Assembly (NCBI RefSeq): GCF_051487185.1
Contig: NZ_JAHVDK010000004.1
Span: 186,001-250,000 of the forward strand
Direction of reading: 5' to 3'
Origin: Inquilinus limosus_F
GTDB lineage: Bacteria; Pseudomonadota; Alphaproteobacteria; DSM-16000; Inquilinaceae
DNA length: 64,000 bases
Below are positions 25,591 to 40,622 of the stretch, piece after piece (position 1 is the first letter of the stretch; each line of letters begins with the position of its first letter). A program made the position numbers and the translations under genes. The notes below the pieces were generated by a model. The model made no database searches, had not been told where the DNA came from, and saw only the letters and a list, made by a program, of their open reading frames with translations.

Positions 25591-25686
25591 GGCTCGCGTT
25601 GCCGCTCGGGGGTGCGTTGCGCCACTATAGGGACCCGAGTCCCGCAATTCGATCCGATCCTGCAGCACCGTCCCGAAGGCCCGTTG

Positions 25687-26151
25687 ATGAGTTATCCGCG
25701 GTCCATGGCCGCCCTGGTCCCCGCCCTGGCCCGCAAGGCGCTGGGCGGCGGGCGCAGCGCCATCGGCAGCCTGTTCGCCGACTGGCCGTCGGTGGTCGGG
25801 AGCCATTGGGCCGACCGCGCCGTGCCGGATAAGCTGAGCTTCCCGGCCGGGAAGCGCGACGGCGGCACCCTGGCGCTGAGGGTCGACCCGGCCGACGCGC
25901 TGGAGCTGCAGCACGACCAGGACCGGCTGATCGAGCGGATCAACGGCCATTTCGGCTATGCCGCGATCTCCCGACTGAAGCTGGTGCAGGCGCCGCTGGA
26001 CCGCCGGCCCGCGACACCGCGCCGCCGTTCCCTGACCCCGGGCGAAGAGGCGATGCTGGCGAAGCCGCTGGAAGCGGTGGACGACCCCGAGTGGAAATCC
26101 CGACTTGCGGCCTTCGGCCGGGCGCTCTATGCCCGGACGCCGCCACGATGA
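25687..26151 (+). CDS. DUF721 protein, DciA-like
   Basis: 154 residues. It has LFADWPSVVGSHWADRAVPDKL and then LALRVDPADALELQHDQDRLIERINGHFGY, trimmed here as the KH-like core of DUF721. DciA is the helicase operator that loads DnaB in bacteria lacking DnaC. Whether this protein does so is inferred from family. The ATG at 25687 is chosen since it starts the fold; the longer frame overlaps mutY antisense. Neighbours mutY, a DsbA-like gene and smc form the usual alphaproteobacterial cluster. Confidence 0.82.
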   Translation: MSYPRSMAALVPALARKALGGGRSAIGSLFADWPSVVGSHWADRAVPDKLSFPAGKRDGGTLALRVDPADALELQHDQDRLIERINGHFGYAAISRLKLVQAPLDRRPATPRRRSLTPGEEAMLAKPLEAVDDPEWKSRLAAFGRALYARTPPR

Positions 26152-26192
26152 CATCGGCGCAACGAGGCCCGGATCCTGATGGAGATCATCCG

Positions 26193-26831
26193 ATGCTGAA
26201 GACCCTGCTCGCCGGACTGGCGCTGGCCGCGGCGACGTTCATGGCCGGATCGGCCTCGGCCCAGGACGCCGGCAAGGCCTGGGACCCGAAGATCACCGAC
26301 ACCGACTATGTGATGGGCAAGGCCGACGCGCCGGTGACGATGCTGGAATTCGCCTCCTTCACCTGCCCGCACTGCGCCGCCTTCACCGTCAACGTGCTGC
26401 CGCAGATCGAGAAGGACTATGTCGACACCGGCAAGGTGAAGATCGTGTTCCGCCAGTTCCCGCTGAACGGGCTGGACCTGCGGGCCGGGATGATGGCGCG
26501 CTGCGCCCCGCGCGACCAGTACTTCAACATCTCCAAGGTGCTGTTCCAGACGCAGCAGAGCTGGGCGACGGCCGGCGACCCGATCGCCGCCCTGGCCCAG
26601 ATCGGCGGCATGGCCGGGCTGCCGAAGGACAAGTTCGACGCCTGCCTGGCCGACAACAGCGTCGCCGACGCGATCATCAAGCTGGGCCAGGACGCGCAGG
26701 CGACCTATCAGGTCAACGCCACCCCGACCTTCGTGGTCGAGGGCGAGAAGCTCGAGGGCGAGGCCAGCTTCGACACCTTCAAGGCGATCTTCGACCGGAA
26801 GCTCGCCGAGAAGGGCGCCGCCACCAACTGA
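26193..26831 (+). CDS. DsbA-family thiol-disulfide oxidoreductase, periplasmic
   Basis: 212 residues with a signal peptide (LLAGLALAAATFMAGSASA-Q). The thioredoxin-fold motif is CPHC at residues 58-61 (EFASFTCPHCAAF); the cis-Pro loop is NATPTFVVEG. The inserted helical domain holds two further cysteines (MARCAPRDQ and DACLADN). It resembles the DsbA/Com1/BdbD-like group rather than E. coli DsbA and presumably oxidises or isomerises disulfides of exported proteins. It ends 16 bases before smc. Confidence 0.88.
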   Translation: MLKTLLAGLALAAATFMAGSASAQDAGKAWDPKITDTDYVMGKADAPVTMLEFASFTCPHCAAFTVNVLPQIEKDYVDTGKVKIVFRQFPLNGLDLRAGMMARCAPRDQYFNISKVLFQTQQSWATAGDPIAALAQIGGMAGLPKDKFDACLADNSVADAIIKLGQDAQATYQVNATPTFVVEGEKLEGEASFDTFKAIFDRKLAEKGAATN

Positions 26832-26847
26832 GCGGGAGCGCGCCGCC

Positions 26848-30345
<3,498 letters not shown>

Positions 30346-30370
30346 GACCGGGCTGGTCTCGTTCGACCGC

Positions 30371-30453
30371 GTAGGTTGGGTTCGCGGCAAGCGAACCCAA
30401 CATGCCGCAGCTCAAGCCATTGTTGGGTTCGCCGGGAGGCGAACCCAACCTAC
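30371..30453. repeat. Double-hairpin palindromic repeat, TTGGGTTCGC family, copy A
   Basis: Two stem-loops, each of TTGGGTTCGC paired with GCGAACCCAA, are separated by 17 bases; the outermost GTAGG and CCTAC also pair, so the whole unit is a palindrome. It follows the smc stop and may stabilise or terminate its mRNA. Single-hairpin copies occur at 35673-35706 and 56775-56804. Confidence 0.8.
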
Positions 30454-30489
30454 GACCTCTCGATTCGAGGTCGATCAGGATGGTCTTTA

Positions 30490-30720
30490 TCAGCCGTCTC
30501 CCCAGGCGGCGAGGTCGCGGTCGTTCAGCGGTTCGAAGAAGTCCGGCACCGGGCCGTCTAGCCGGTCGGCAAGCAAGCCAATTCGGAATTTCCTTTGCGG
30601 AACCGGGACCAGCTTGACCGCGGGCCGGTCTCGCCTAGCGATCACAACCTCCTCGCCGGCCAGCGCCGCGTCGATGAGCTTCGGCAGCTTGGCCTTGGCT
30701 GTGGACTCGGTCACTTGCAT
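30490..30720 (-). CDS. Solitary type II antitoxin, Phd/YefM family
   Basis: 76 residues. It begins MQVTESTAKAKLPKLIDAALAG and has GEEVVIARRDRPAVKLVPV, the conserved DNA-binding fold of Phd/YefM antitoxins. The C-terminal FFEPLNDRDLAAWGDG is the toxin-binding tail. In such loci the toxin normally follows, but only 36 bases separate its stop from the repeat at 30371-30453, and no toxin gene is visible. It may be a remnant or may act on a toxin elsewhere. Palindromic repeats flank it on both sides. Confidence 0.85.
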   Translation of the reverse strand: MQVTESTAKAKLPKLIDAALAGEEVVIARRDRPAVKLVPVPQRKFRIGLLADRLDGPVPDFFEPLNDRDLAAWGDG

Positions 30721-30788
30721 CGAATGCTCCACCGGATAGGGTCGGATCCGCACTCGCGACGAGGAAGAATGGACGGCCTTGCCCCTTC

Positions 30789-30868
30789 CTGTCATGCCCG
30801 GACTTGATCCGGGCATCCAGAGGATATCGACGCACTCTGGATTGCCGGGTCAAGCCCGTCATTGACAG
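30789..30868. repeat. Palindromic repeat, CTGTCATGCCCGG family
   Basis: The left part is CTGTCATGCCCGGACTTGAT followed by CCGGGCATCCAGAG; the right is CTCTGGATTGCCGGGTCAAG followed by CCCGTCATTGACAG. Left and right complement each other over most of their length. A fragment of the same type lies at 55891-55911. Confidence 0.75.
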
Positions 30869-30887
30869 AAGGTGGCCCTCAGGTCCG

Positions 30888-32183
30888 CTACGGCTCCGTC
30901 TGGTCGACCCGGATCAGCACCTTGTCGATGCGGTTGCCGTCGAGGTCGATGACCTCGTAGCGCACCCCGTTTTCGACGAAGCTCTCCGCCACCTTCGGCA
31001 GATGGCCGAGGTGCCAGAGCACGAAGCCCGCCAGGGTCTGGTACTCGTCGTCCTCCGACCGCAGGCCGCGCAGGCGCAACAGCCGCTCGATCTCGTCGAT
31101 CGGCGTCATCGCGTCGACCAGCCAGCTGCCGTCCTCGCGCCGCACGATCGAATAGCCGCTGGCCTGGTCGGCGAGATCCGCGACCTCGCCCGCGATCGCC
31201 GCCAGGATGTCGGTCGGCGTCACCACGCCTTCGACGCTGCCGTATTCGTCGACCACCACGGCGAGGTGGATCGGGGCGCTGCGGAAGGTCTGCAGCAGCT
31301 TCAGCGCCGGGGTGCCGTCCGGCACCACCAGCGGCGGCCGCATGGTCTCGGCCACGTCGAACGGGCCGCCCTGCAGCATGCGGTCGAGCATGTCCTTGGT
31401 CTGGATCACGCCCTCGAGCTCGTCGAGCTCGCCGCGCGCCACCGGGAAACGGCTGCAGCCGCTCTCGGCGATGATCTTGCGGATCTCATCCGGGCTGTCC
31501 TCGAGGTCGATCCAGACCATCTCGTGCCGCGGCGTCATGATCGAGCGCACCGATCGGTCGGCCAGGCGCAGCACGCCGTCGATCATTTCGCGCTCGGCCT
31601 CGGCGAAGACGCCGGCCTCGGTGCCCTCGGCGATCAGCGTCTTCACCTCCTCCTCCGTCACCGTCTGGGCGGGGACGGCGGAGATGCCGAGCAGCTTCAG
31701 CACCAGCTCGGTCGAGCGCTGCAGCAGCCAGACGATCGGGGCGCCGACAGCGGCCACGGTCTGCATCGGCCGGGCGACGCGGGCGGCGATGCTCTCGGCG
31801 TGGTTCAGCGCGATCCGCTTCGGCACCAGCTCGCCGATGATCAGCGAGAAATAGGTGATGGCAACGACGACCAGGGCGAAGGACAGGCCGTCGGCCCAGG
31901 GCCCGACCACCGGCAGGGGCGCCAGCCACTCGCGCAGCGGCGCCGACAGGGTGGCGCCGCCGAAGGCGCCGGCGATGATGCCGACCAGCGTGATGCCGAC
32001 CTGCACCGTGGACAGGAGGCGGTTCGGATCCTCGGCCAGGGCGAGGGCGGCGCGGGCGCCGCGATGGCCCTGTTCGGCCATGCCTTGAAGGCGGGCGCGA
32101 CGGGCGGAGACCAACGCCAGTTCCGACATCGCGAAAAAGGCGTTGAGCAGGATGAGCAGCACGACGATGACGAGTTCAATCAT
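30888..32183 (-). CDS. CNNM/CBS-domain membrane protein (hemolysin/CorC family)
   Basis: 431 residues. The N-terminal DUF21 (CNNM) membrane domain has helices at about 1-22, 58-82 and 95-130, with VGITLVGIIAGAFGG and YFSLIIGELVPKRIAL, family motifs. Two CBS domains follow (MTPRHEMVWID and VVDEYGSVEGVVTPTDIL), then a C-terminal CorC_HlyC domain (GFVLWHLGHLPKVAESF). Homologues affect Mg2+/Co2+ homeostasis; the older name hemolysin is not functional evidence. Confidence 0.9.
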   Translation of the reverse strand: MIELVIVVLLILLNAFFAMSELALVSARRARLQGMAEQGHRGARAALALAEDPNRLLSTVQVGITLVGIIAGAFGGATLSAPLREWLAPLPVVGPWADGLSFALVVVAITYFSLIIGELVPKRIALNHAESIAARVARPMQTVAAVGAPIVWLLQRSTELVLKLLGISAVPAQTVTEEEVKTLIAEGTEAGVFAEAEREMIDGVLRLADRSVRSIMTPRHEMVWIDLEDSPDEIRKIIAESGCSRFPVARGELDELEGVIQTKDMLDRMLQGGPFDVAETMRPPLVVPDGTPALKLLQTFRSAPIHLAVVVDEYGSVEGVVTPTDILAAIAGEVADLADQASGYSIVRREDGSWLVDAMTPIDEIERLLRLRGLRSEDDEYQTLAGFVLWHLGHLPKVAESFVENGVRYEVIDLDGNRIDKVLIRVDQTEP

Positions 32184-32326
32184 CGGCGGCCGCTAGACGG
32201 AGGTTCGTCCGTCTCCTTGTTGTGGGAAGCAGACATAGTGCCGGCTGAGATACCCGGTCGGATGCCCCTTCGTCCACCGTCATGCCGTCAACATTCGACG
32301 GGAGCTCGGCCCGCGAGCAGCGATGG

Positions 32327-32968
32327 TTACACCGGCATCCCGATCATCATCTGGAACTCGCGCCGCAGCTGCGGGTCGTCGCGGAAGGCGCCGACCATGC
32401 AGCTGGTCACCATCTGGGTGCCATGCTTGTGCACCCCGCGCGTGGTCATGCAGTGGTGCTGCGATGACACCATCACCGCCACGCCACGCGGCTTCAGCAC
32501 CTCGTCGATCGCGCCGGCGATCTGCGCCGTCAGCCGCTCCTGGATCTGCAGCCGCTTGGCATAGGCATCGACCACCCGCGCCAGCTTGGAGATGCCGACC
32601 ACCCGGCGGTCCGGCAGATAGGCGACATGCGCCTTGCCGATGATCGGCACCATGTGGTGCTCGCAATGCGATTCGAAGTCGATGTCGCGCAGCAGCACCA
32701 TCTCGTCGTAGCCGTCGACCTCCTCGAAGGTGCGGGACAAGAGCTCGACGGGATCCTGGTCGTAGCCGCGGAAGAACTCCTCATACGCCTTCACCACCCG
32801 CTTGGGCGTGTCGCGCAGGCCTTCGCGCGACGTGTCCTCGCCGGCCCAGCGCAGCAGCACGCGCACCGCCTCCTCGGCCTCGGACCGGCTCGGGCGCTGC
32901 CCGGCTCCACTGCGCAGGGCCTGTGTCGAGGCGTTGGCCACCACCGGGGTGAAGGGGTTGCGGGTCAT
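32327..32968 (-). CDS. folE: GTP cyclohydrolase I
   Basis: 213 residues. The zinc/active-site parts are DFESHCEHHMVPIIGKAHVA and VMVSSQHHCMTTRGVHK, trimmed, with the zinc cysteines and histidine of FolE. LLRWAGEDTSREGLRDTPKR is the conserved N-terminal helix. It converts GTP to dihydroneopterin triphosphate, the first step of folate (and tetrahydropterin or queuosine-type) synthesis. The ATG at 32968 is preferred to the one at 33013, which adds 15 unconserved residues. Confidence 0.96.
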   Translation of the reverse strand: MTRNPFTPVVANASTQALRSGAGQRPSRSEAEEAVRVLLRWAGEDTSREGLRDTPKRVVKAYEEFFRGYDQDPVELLSRTFEEVDGYDEMVLLRDIDFESHCEHHMVPIIGKAHVAYLPDRRVVGISKLARVVDAYAKRLQIQERLTAQIAGAIDEVLKPRGVAVMVSSQHHCMTTRGVHKHGTQMVTSCMVGAFRDDPQLRREFQMMIGMPV

Positions 32969-33063
32969 GATGCCGGCTTCTCCGGGCGGTTGTCGTTGGC
33001 GGTGCCGTCCCACGCCGCGGCCCGGTTGGGGACCGCCCGGGATCGGCAGAGTGTGTCGGTCAT

Positions 33064-33456
33064 TCAGTTCAGTCGGATCGTACGATGCGGGCTGTCCAGC
33101 GAAAAGGCCGGGATCGCCACGTCGAAGCGCTCGCCCGACGGGGTCTCCATCTGGTAGGTGCCGACCATGATGCCGGACGGCGTCGCGATCGGTGCGCCGC
33201 TGGTGTACTGGAAGGCCTTGCCCGGCTCGATCACCGGCTCGACCCCGACGACGCCGGGACCGCGGACCTCCTGCACCCGGCCGTATTCGTCGGTGATCCG
33301 CCAGTAGCGGCTGCGCAGCTGCACCCGCTCCCGCCCGTGATTGACGATGCGGACACGGTAGGCCCAGACGTAGTGGTTCTCGTCGGGCGAGGACTGGTCC
33401 TCGAGATAGACCGGTTCGACCGACACCTCGATCGCCCGGGTTTCCGCAGTGTACAT
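33064..33456 (-). CDS. apaG: ApaG protein
   Basis: 130 residues, the usual length. It has the fibronectin-III-like ApaG fold: VSVEPVYLEDQSSPDENHYV, WAYRVRIVNHG, LRSRYWRITDE, EVRGPGVVGVEPVI and the loop GIMVGTYQMETPSGE, where a GxGxxG-like motif sits. The role of ApaG remains unclear (linked to Co2+/Mg2+ resistance). The ATG at 33456 gives the normal N-terminus; a longer frame upstream covers the OmpA-like gene antisense in another frame. Confidence 0.93.
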   Translation of the reverse strand: MYTAETRAIEVSVEPVYLEDQSSPDENHYVWAYRVRIVNHGRERVQLRSRYWRITDEYGRVQEVRGPGVVGVEPVIEPGKAFQYTSGAPIATPSGIMVGTYQMETPSGERFDVAIPAFSLDSPHRTIRLN

Positions 33457-33505
33457 CACCGTCGATCCGCTGGCGGGCGCGTCCGCGCCGATGGTTCCGA
33501 CCAGA

Positions 33506-34015
33506 CTATATGGGACGCCGGGGTGTCGCGTCCAATTGCGACACGGCCGGGGAGGACTCGAATCCGATCTCGACCCGGTCGTTGGTCGGTTCCGCCTGCC
33601 CCGGCGGGGCGGGCAGCAGCGGATCGGCCGCGCCGGCGCCGGCGACGGTGATCCGCCCCTCGGGGATCCCGGCCGCCTGCAACCGGGCCGCCACCAGCCT
33701 GGCCCGCCGCAACGACAGGCGCTGCGCCGCCGCCGGGTTGCCGCCGGCATCGGCATGGCCGGTCACGATCAGGCGCGGCGGCGGCCCCTTGGCGCGGCGC
33801 CGCGCATCCTCGACCACCGCGGCGGCGATGGCGGCGGTGCCGTCCCGGGTGATCTCCGCCTTGCCGGGGCGGAAGAAGACGTAGCGGATATCGGCCGAGA
33901 GCGCCCGGTCCACCGGCACCGAATCGGGCAGCACGACCCGATCATCGCGCGACGGCACGCACCCCGCCGCCAGTCCTGCCAGGGCCACGCACGCCAGCAC
34001 TGCCGCAATCCGCAT
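33506..34015 (-). CDS. OmpA-family lipoprotein
   Basis: 169 residues from ATG 34015. A lipobox (LAGLAAGC) follows a short hydrophobic segment, so the protein should be lipid-anchored. The OmpA-like peptidoglycan-binding domain includes YVFFRPGKAEITRDG, VTGHADAGGNPAAAQRLSLR, RAGAGAADP-like and NDRVEIGF. It ties the envelope to peptidoglycan. It overlaps nothing but ends 50 bases from the start of apaG; transcribed in the same direction. Confidence 0.85.
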   Translation of the reverse strand: MRIAAVLACVALAGLAAGCVPSRDDRVVLPDSVPVDRALSADIRYVFFRPGKAEITRDGTAAIAAAVVEDARRRAKGPPPRLIVTGHADAGGNPAAAQRLSLRRARLVAARLQAAGIPEGRITVAGAGAADPLLPAPPGQAEPTNDRVEIGFESSPAVSQLDATPRRPI

Positions 34016-34170
34016 TGTCGTCCTTGGTCCCCGTCTTCGTCCCGCGCGCAGCATAGGGCGTCGCCGTGGCGGCGGCGAGACCGCATTCCCGCTTCGCTCC
34101 GATCGGACGAGTGGCCGGACCGGGAGGAGGTGGTTACCATGCCGCCCGTCGAAGCAGCGGCTGGAGGATC

Positions 34171-35550
34171 ATGCGCATCGCCATCATCGGGGCCGGGTTC
34201 ACCGGCTGCCTGCTCGCGGTCCAGCTCCTGCGCCGCTCGGCCGGGGCGGCGAAGGTCGTGCTGATCGAGCGCGGCGGTCCGCCGGGCCGCGGCATGGCCT
34301 ATGGCACGCCGCATCCGGCGCATCTGCTGAACGTCCGCACCGCGAATATGAGCGCCTTTCCGGACGAGCCGGACGACTTCCAGCGCTGGGCCCGGGCCCA
34401 CGGCGCGGGCGACGCCCCCTATCTGCCGCGCCGCTTCTACGGCGACTATGTCGGCGAAACCCTGGCCGCAGCCGGGCGCGACTTCCCCGGCGGCCTGACC
34501 GTGCTGGCGGACGGCGCGGTGGGGCTGGACCGCGATTCGGCCGGGGTGACGGTGCGCCTCGCCTCCGGCCGGACCGAGCCAGCGGACATCGCGGCGCTGT
34601 GCATCGGCAACGCCCCGCCGACGGCCCCGATCCCGCTGCCGGCGGCGCCGGGGCGCGTCCTGGTCGGGCCGGAGGATGCCGGCCTGGGCTCGATCCCGCC
34701 GGACGAGACCGTGCTGATCATCGGCACCGGGCTGACCATGATCGACATCGCCGCCGGGCTCGCGGCGCAGGATCATCGCGGCCGTGTCCTGGCGCTGTCG
34801 CGGCGCGGCCTGCTGCCCCGGCCGCATCGCGATGTCGCCAGCAAGCCGGCGACGCTGGACGCGGCGGAGTTCGTCGGCCGGCCGGCGCTGGCCGTGCTGC
34901 GCCGGCTTCGCGCCCTGTGCCGCGAGGCCGAGGCCGCGGGGGGCGACTGGCGCGCCGTGATCGACGGGCTGCGGCCCTTCACCCAGGCGCTGTGGCGGGG
35001 CTGGGACGAGAGGCAGGCGGGACGCTTCCTGCGCCATCTGCGGCCCTGGTGGGACGTGCACCGGCACCGCGTGGCGCCGGCCATTGCCGACCGGGTCGGG
35101 GCGATGATCGCCTCGGGCCAGCTTCAGGTCGTGGCGGGGCGGATGCGCTCGGTGACGGCGGCGGAGGACGGGCTGACGGTGACGCTGCGCCGCCGCGGCG
35201 CCGCGGCGGAGGAGAGCCGGACGGTCGGCCGCCTGGTCCTGGCCAGCGGACCGGAGACCGACCCGGCGCGCACCGACGACCCGCTGCTGCGGTCGCTTCT
35301 GGCGGGCGGCGCAGTGCGGCCGGACCGGCTGCGCCTCGGCCTCGACATCGACGCCCAGGGGCGGCTGATCGGGCATGATGGCCAGCCCTCGCCCCGGCTC
35401 TACGCGCTCGGCCCGCCGACCCGCGGCGCCTTCTGGGAGATCACGGCGGTGCCCGACATCCGCAAGCAATGCGCCGAGGCGGCGGCGGCGATGCTGAACG
35501 GCGACGCCGTCCCGCCGCCGCCCAGGCGCGGCTTCGACCCGGGGATCTGA
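34171..35550 (+). CDS. FAD/NAD(P)-binding protein (NAD_binding_9-like)
   Basis: 459 residues from ATG 34171, preceded by CTGGAGG. The FAD motif GAGFTG is at residues 7-12, then ERGGPPGRGMAYGTPHPAHLLNVR and MSAFPDEPDDFQRWA, characteristic of the NAD_binding_9 group of amino acid or polysaccharide monooxygenase-like proteins. A second nucleotide site is VLIIGTGLTMIDIAAGL. The substrate is unknown. It is divergent from the OmpA-like gene (155 bases between starts). Confidence 0.82.
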   Translation: MRIAIIGAGFTGCLLAVQLLRRSAGAAKVVLIERGGPPGRGMAYGTPHPAHLLNVRTANMSAFPDEPDDFQRWARAHGAGDAPYLPRRFYGDYVGETLAAAGRDFPGGLTVLADGAVGLDRDSAGVTVRLASGRTEPADIAALCIGNAPPTAPIPLPAAPGRVLVGPEDAGLGSIPPDETVLIIGTGLTMIDIAAGLAAQDHRGRVLALSRRGLLPRPHRDVASKPATLDAAEFVGRPALAVLRRLRALCREAEAAGGDWRAVIDGLRPFTQALWRGWDERQAGRFLRHLRPWWDVHRHRVAPAIADRVGAMIASGQLQVVAGRMRSVTAAEDGLTVTLRRRGAAAEESRTVGRLVLASGPETDPARTDDPLLRSLLAGGAVRPDRLRLGLDIDAQGRLIGHDGQPSPRLYALGPPTRGAFWEITAVPDIRKQCAEAAAAMLNGDAVPPPPRRGFDPGI

Positions 35551-35575
35551 GAACCAGGCAGGTTACGAATGGATC

Positions 35576-35659
35576 GTCATTGCGAGCGCAGCGAAGCAAT
35601 CCAGGGCGGTTTGGCGTGGCCCCTGGATTGCTTCGTCGGCTTCGCCTCCTCGCAATGAC
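35576..35659. repeat. REP-like palindromic element, copy 2, inverted relative to 3898-3983
   Basis: The ends GTCATTGCGAG and CTCGCAATGAC, with internal AGCAATCCAGGG / CCCTGGATTGCT, match the reverse complement of copy 1. It lies just downstream of the FAD gene. Confidence 0.8.
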
Positions 35660-35672
35660 GGCTTTTTGAGAA

Positions 35673-35706
35673 TGTTGGGTTCGCCTTGTGGCGAACCCAG
35701 CCTACG
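35673..35706. repeat. Palindromic repeat, TTGGGTTCGC family, copy B
   Basis: TTGGGTTCGC pairs with GCGAACCCAG across an 8-base loop. Lying just after the glpV stop, it may act as an mRNA 3' end or terminator for the glycerol operon. Confidence 0.75.
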
Positions 35707-35716
35707 CCTCGGAGCC

Positions 35717-37504
<1,788 letters not shown>

Positions 37505-37578
37505 GTTCCTCTCCCCGTCACTATAGATGTTGAAACCAGCACTCCCTGCCCCGCATGCCGGGGCCGGTCCGGACAAAA

Positions 37579-37857
37579 TCATCCGAACCGCATCACCGCG
37601 ATCATCCACACCACGGCGATCGCGGAGCCGTACCAGAGGCTGCCCGAGGCCAGACCGATCCAGGCGAGATGGATGTAGGCGGCGCCGAGCAGGCCGATGA
37701 ACAGCCGGTCGCCTGGGGTGGTGACCAGCGGCAGCAAGCCGCGCCGCGGCACCGAGGGCGAGGCCAGCTGCCACACCGTCATCAGGACCAGGAGCGCCGC
37801 GATGCCGCCGAAGAACCAGGCGGTGGGCGGCGTCCAGGCCATCCAGTCCAAATTCAT
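37579..37857 (-). CDS. glpU: Small membrane protein of the glycerol transport operon (DUF2160), GlpU
   Basis: 92 residues, three predicted membrane helices: WFFGGIAALLVLMTVWQLA, LFIGLLGAAYIHLAWIGLA and SAIAVVWMIAVMRFG. It has TPGDRLFIGLLG typical of DUF2160. Its role in the glycerol importer is not known; it always lies between the permeases and glpV. The start is 12 bases after the glpQ stop. Confidence 0.9.
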   Translation of the reverse strand: MNLDWMAWTPPTAWFFGGIAALLVLMTVWQLASPSVPRRGLLPLVTTPGDRLFIGLLGAAYIHLAWIGLASGSLWYGSAIAVVWMIAVMRFG

Positions 37858-37869
37858 GCCGCGGCCTCC

Positions 37870-38669
37870 TCACACCCGGCCCAGGGCGAAGCCCTTGGCG
37901 ATGTAGTTGCGGACGAACCAGATCACGATCGCGCCGGGCACGATGGTCAGCACGCCGGCGGCGGCCAGCAGCGACCAGTCCATACCGGCGGCGCTGACCG
38001 TGCGGGTCATGGTGGCTGCGATCGGCTTGGCCTCGACCGAGGTCAGGGTGCGGGCCAGCAGCAGCTCGACCCAAGAGAACATGAAGCAGAAGAAGGCGGT
38101 GACGCCGATGCCGCCGCGGATCAGCGGCACGAAGATGGTCAGGAAGAAGCGCGGAAAGGAGTAGCCGTCGATATAGGCGGTCTCGTCGATCTCCTTCGGC
38201 ACGCCGGACATGAAGCCTTCGAGAATCCAGACCGCCAGCGGCACGTTGAACAGGCAGTGCGCCAGCGCCACGGCATAGGGCGTGTCGATGAGCCCGAAGG
38301 CGGAATAGAGCTGGAAGAAGGGCAGCAGGAACACCGCCGGCGGCGACATCCGGTTCGACAGCAGCCAGAAGAACATGTGCCGGTCGCCGATGAAGCGATA
38401 GCGGCTGAAGGCGTAAGCCGCCGGCAGCGCCACCAGCACGGAGACCACCATATTCATCAGCACATAGGTGATCGAATGGATGTAGCCGGAATACCAGGAC
38501 GCGTCGGTGAAGATGGTGGCGTAGTTGGCGAAGGTCGGGGTCTGCGGGAACAGCGTGAACCCGGACAGGATTTCGCGGTTCTCCTTCAGCGACATGGTCA
38601 CCAGCCAATAGATCGGCAGGGCCAGGAAGGCCATGTACACGATCAGGATGACGGCGCGGGTGCGGCGGT

Positions 38670-38673
<4 letters not shown>
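37870..38673 (-). CDS. glpQ: Glycerol ABC transporter permease GlpQ
   Basis: 267 residues, MalG-type permease. Six helices; the cytoplasmic EAA-type loop is EIDETAYIDGYSFPRFFLTI. It opens MNRRTRAVILIVYMAFLAL. It pairs with GlpP. Its ATG overlaps the stop of glpP (ATGA), so the two are translationally coupled. A longer frame upstream covers glpP in another frame and is disregarded. Confidence 0.9.
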
Positions 38674-39542
<869 letters not shown>

Positions 39543-39544
39543 GA

Positions 39545-40618
<1,074 letters not shown>

Positions 40619-40622
40619 GCGG

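Noticed and set aside
30454..30489. Possible remnant of a VapC-type toxin after the antitoxin (reads IKTILID in one frame)
   Set aside because: Only about ten codons, no PIN-domain motif beyond chance likeness, and no start codon.
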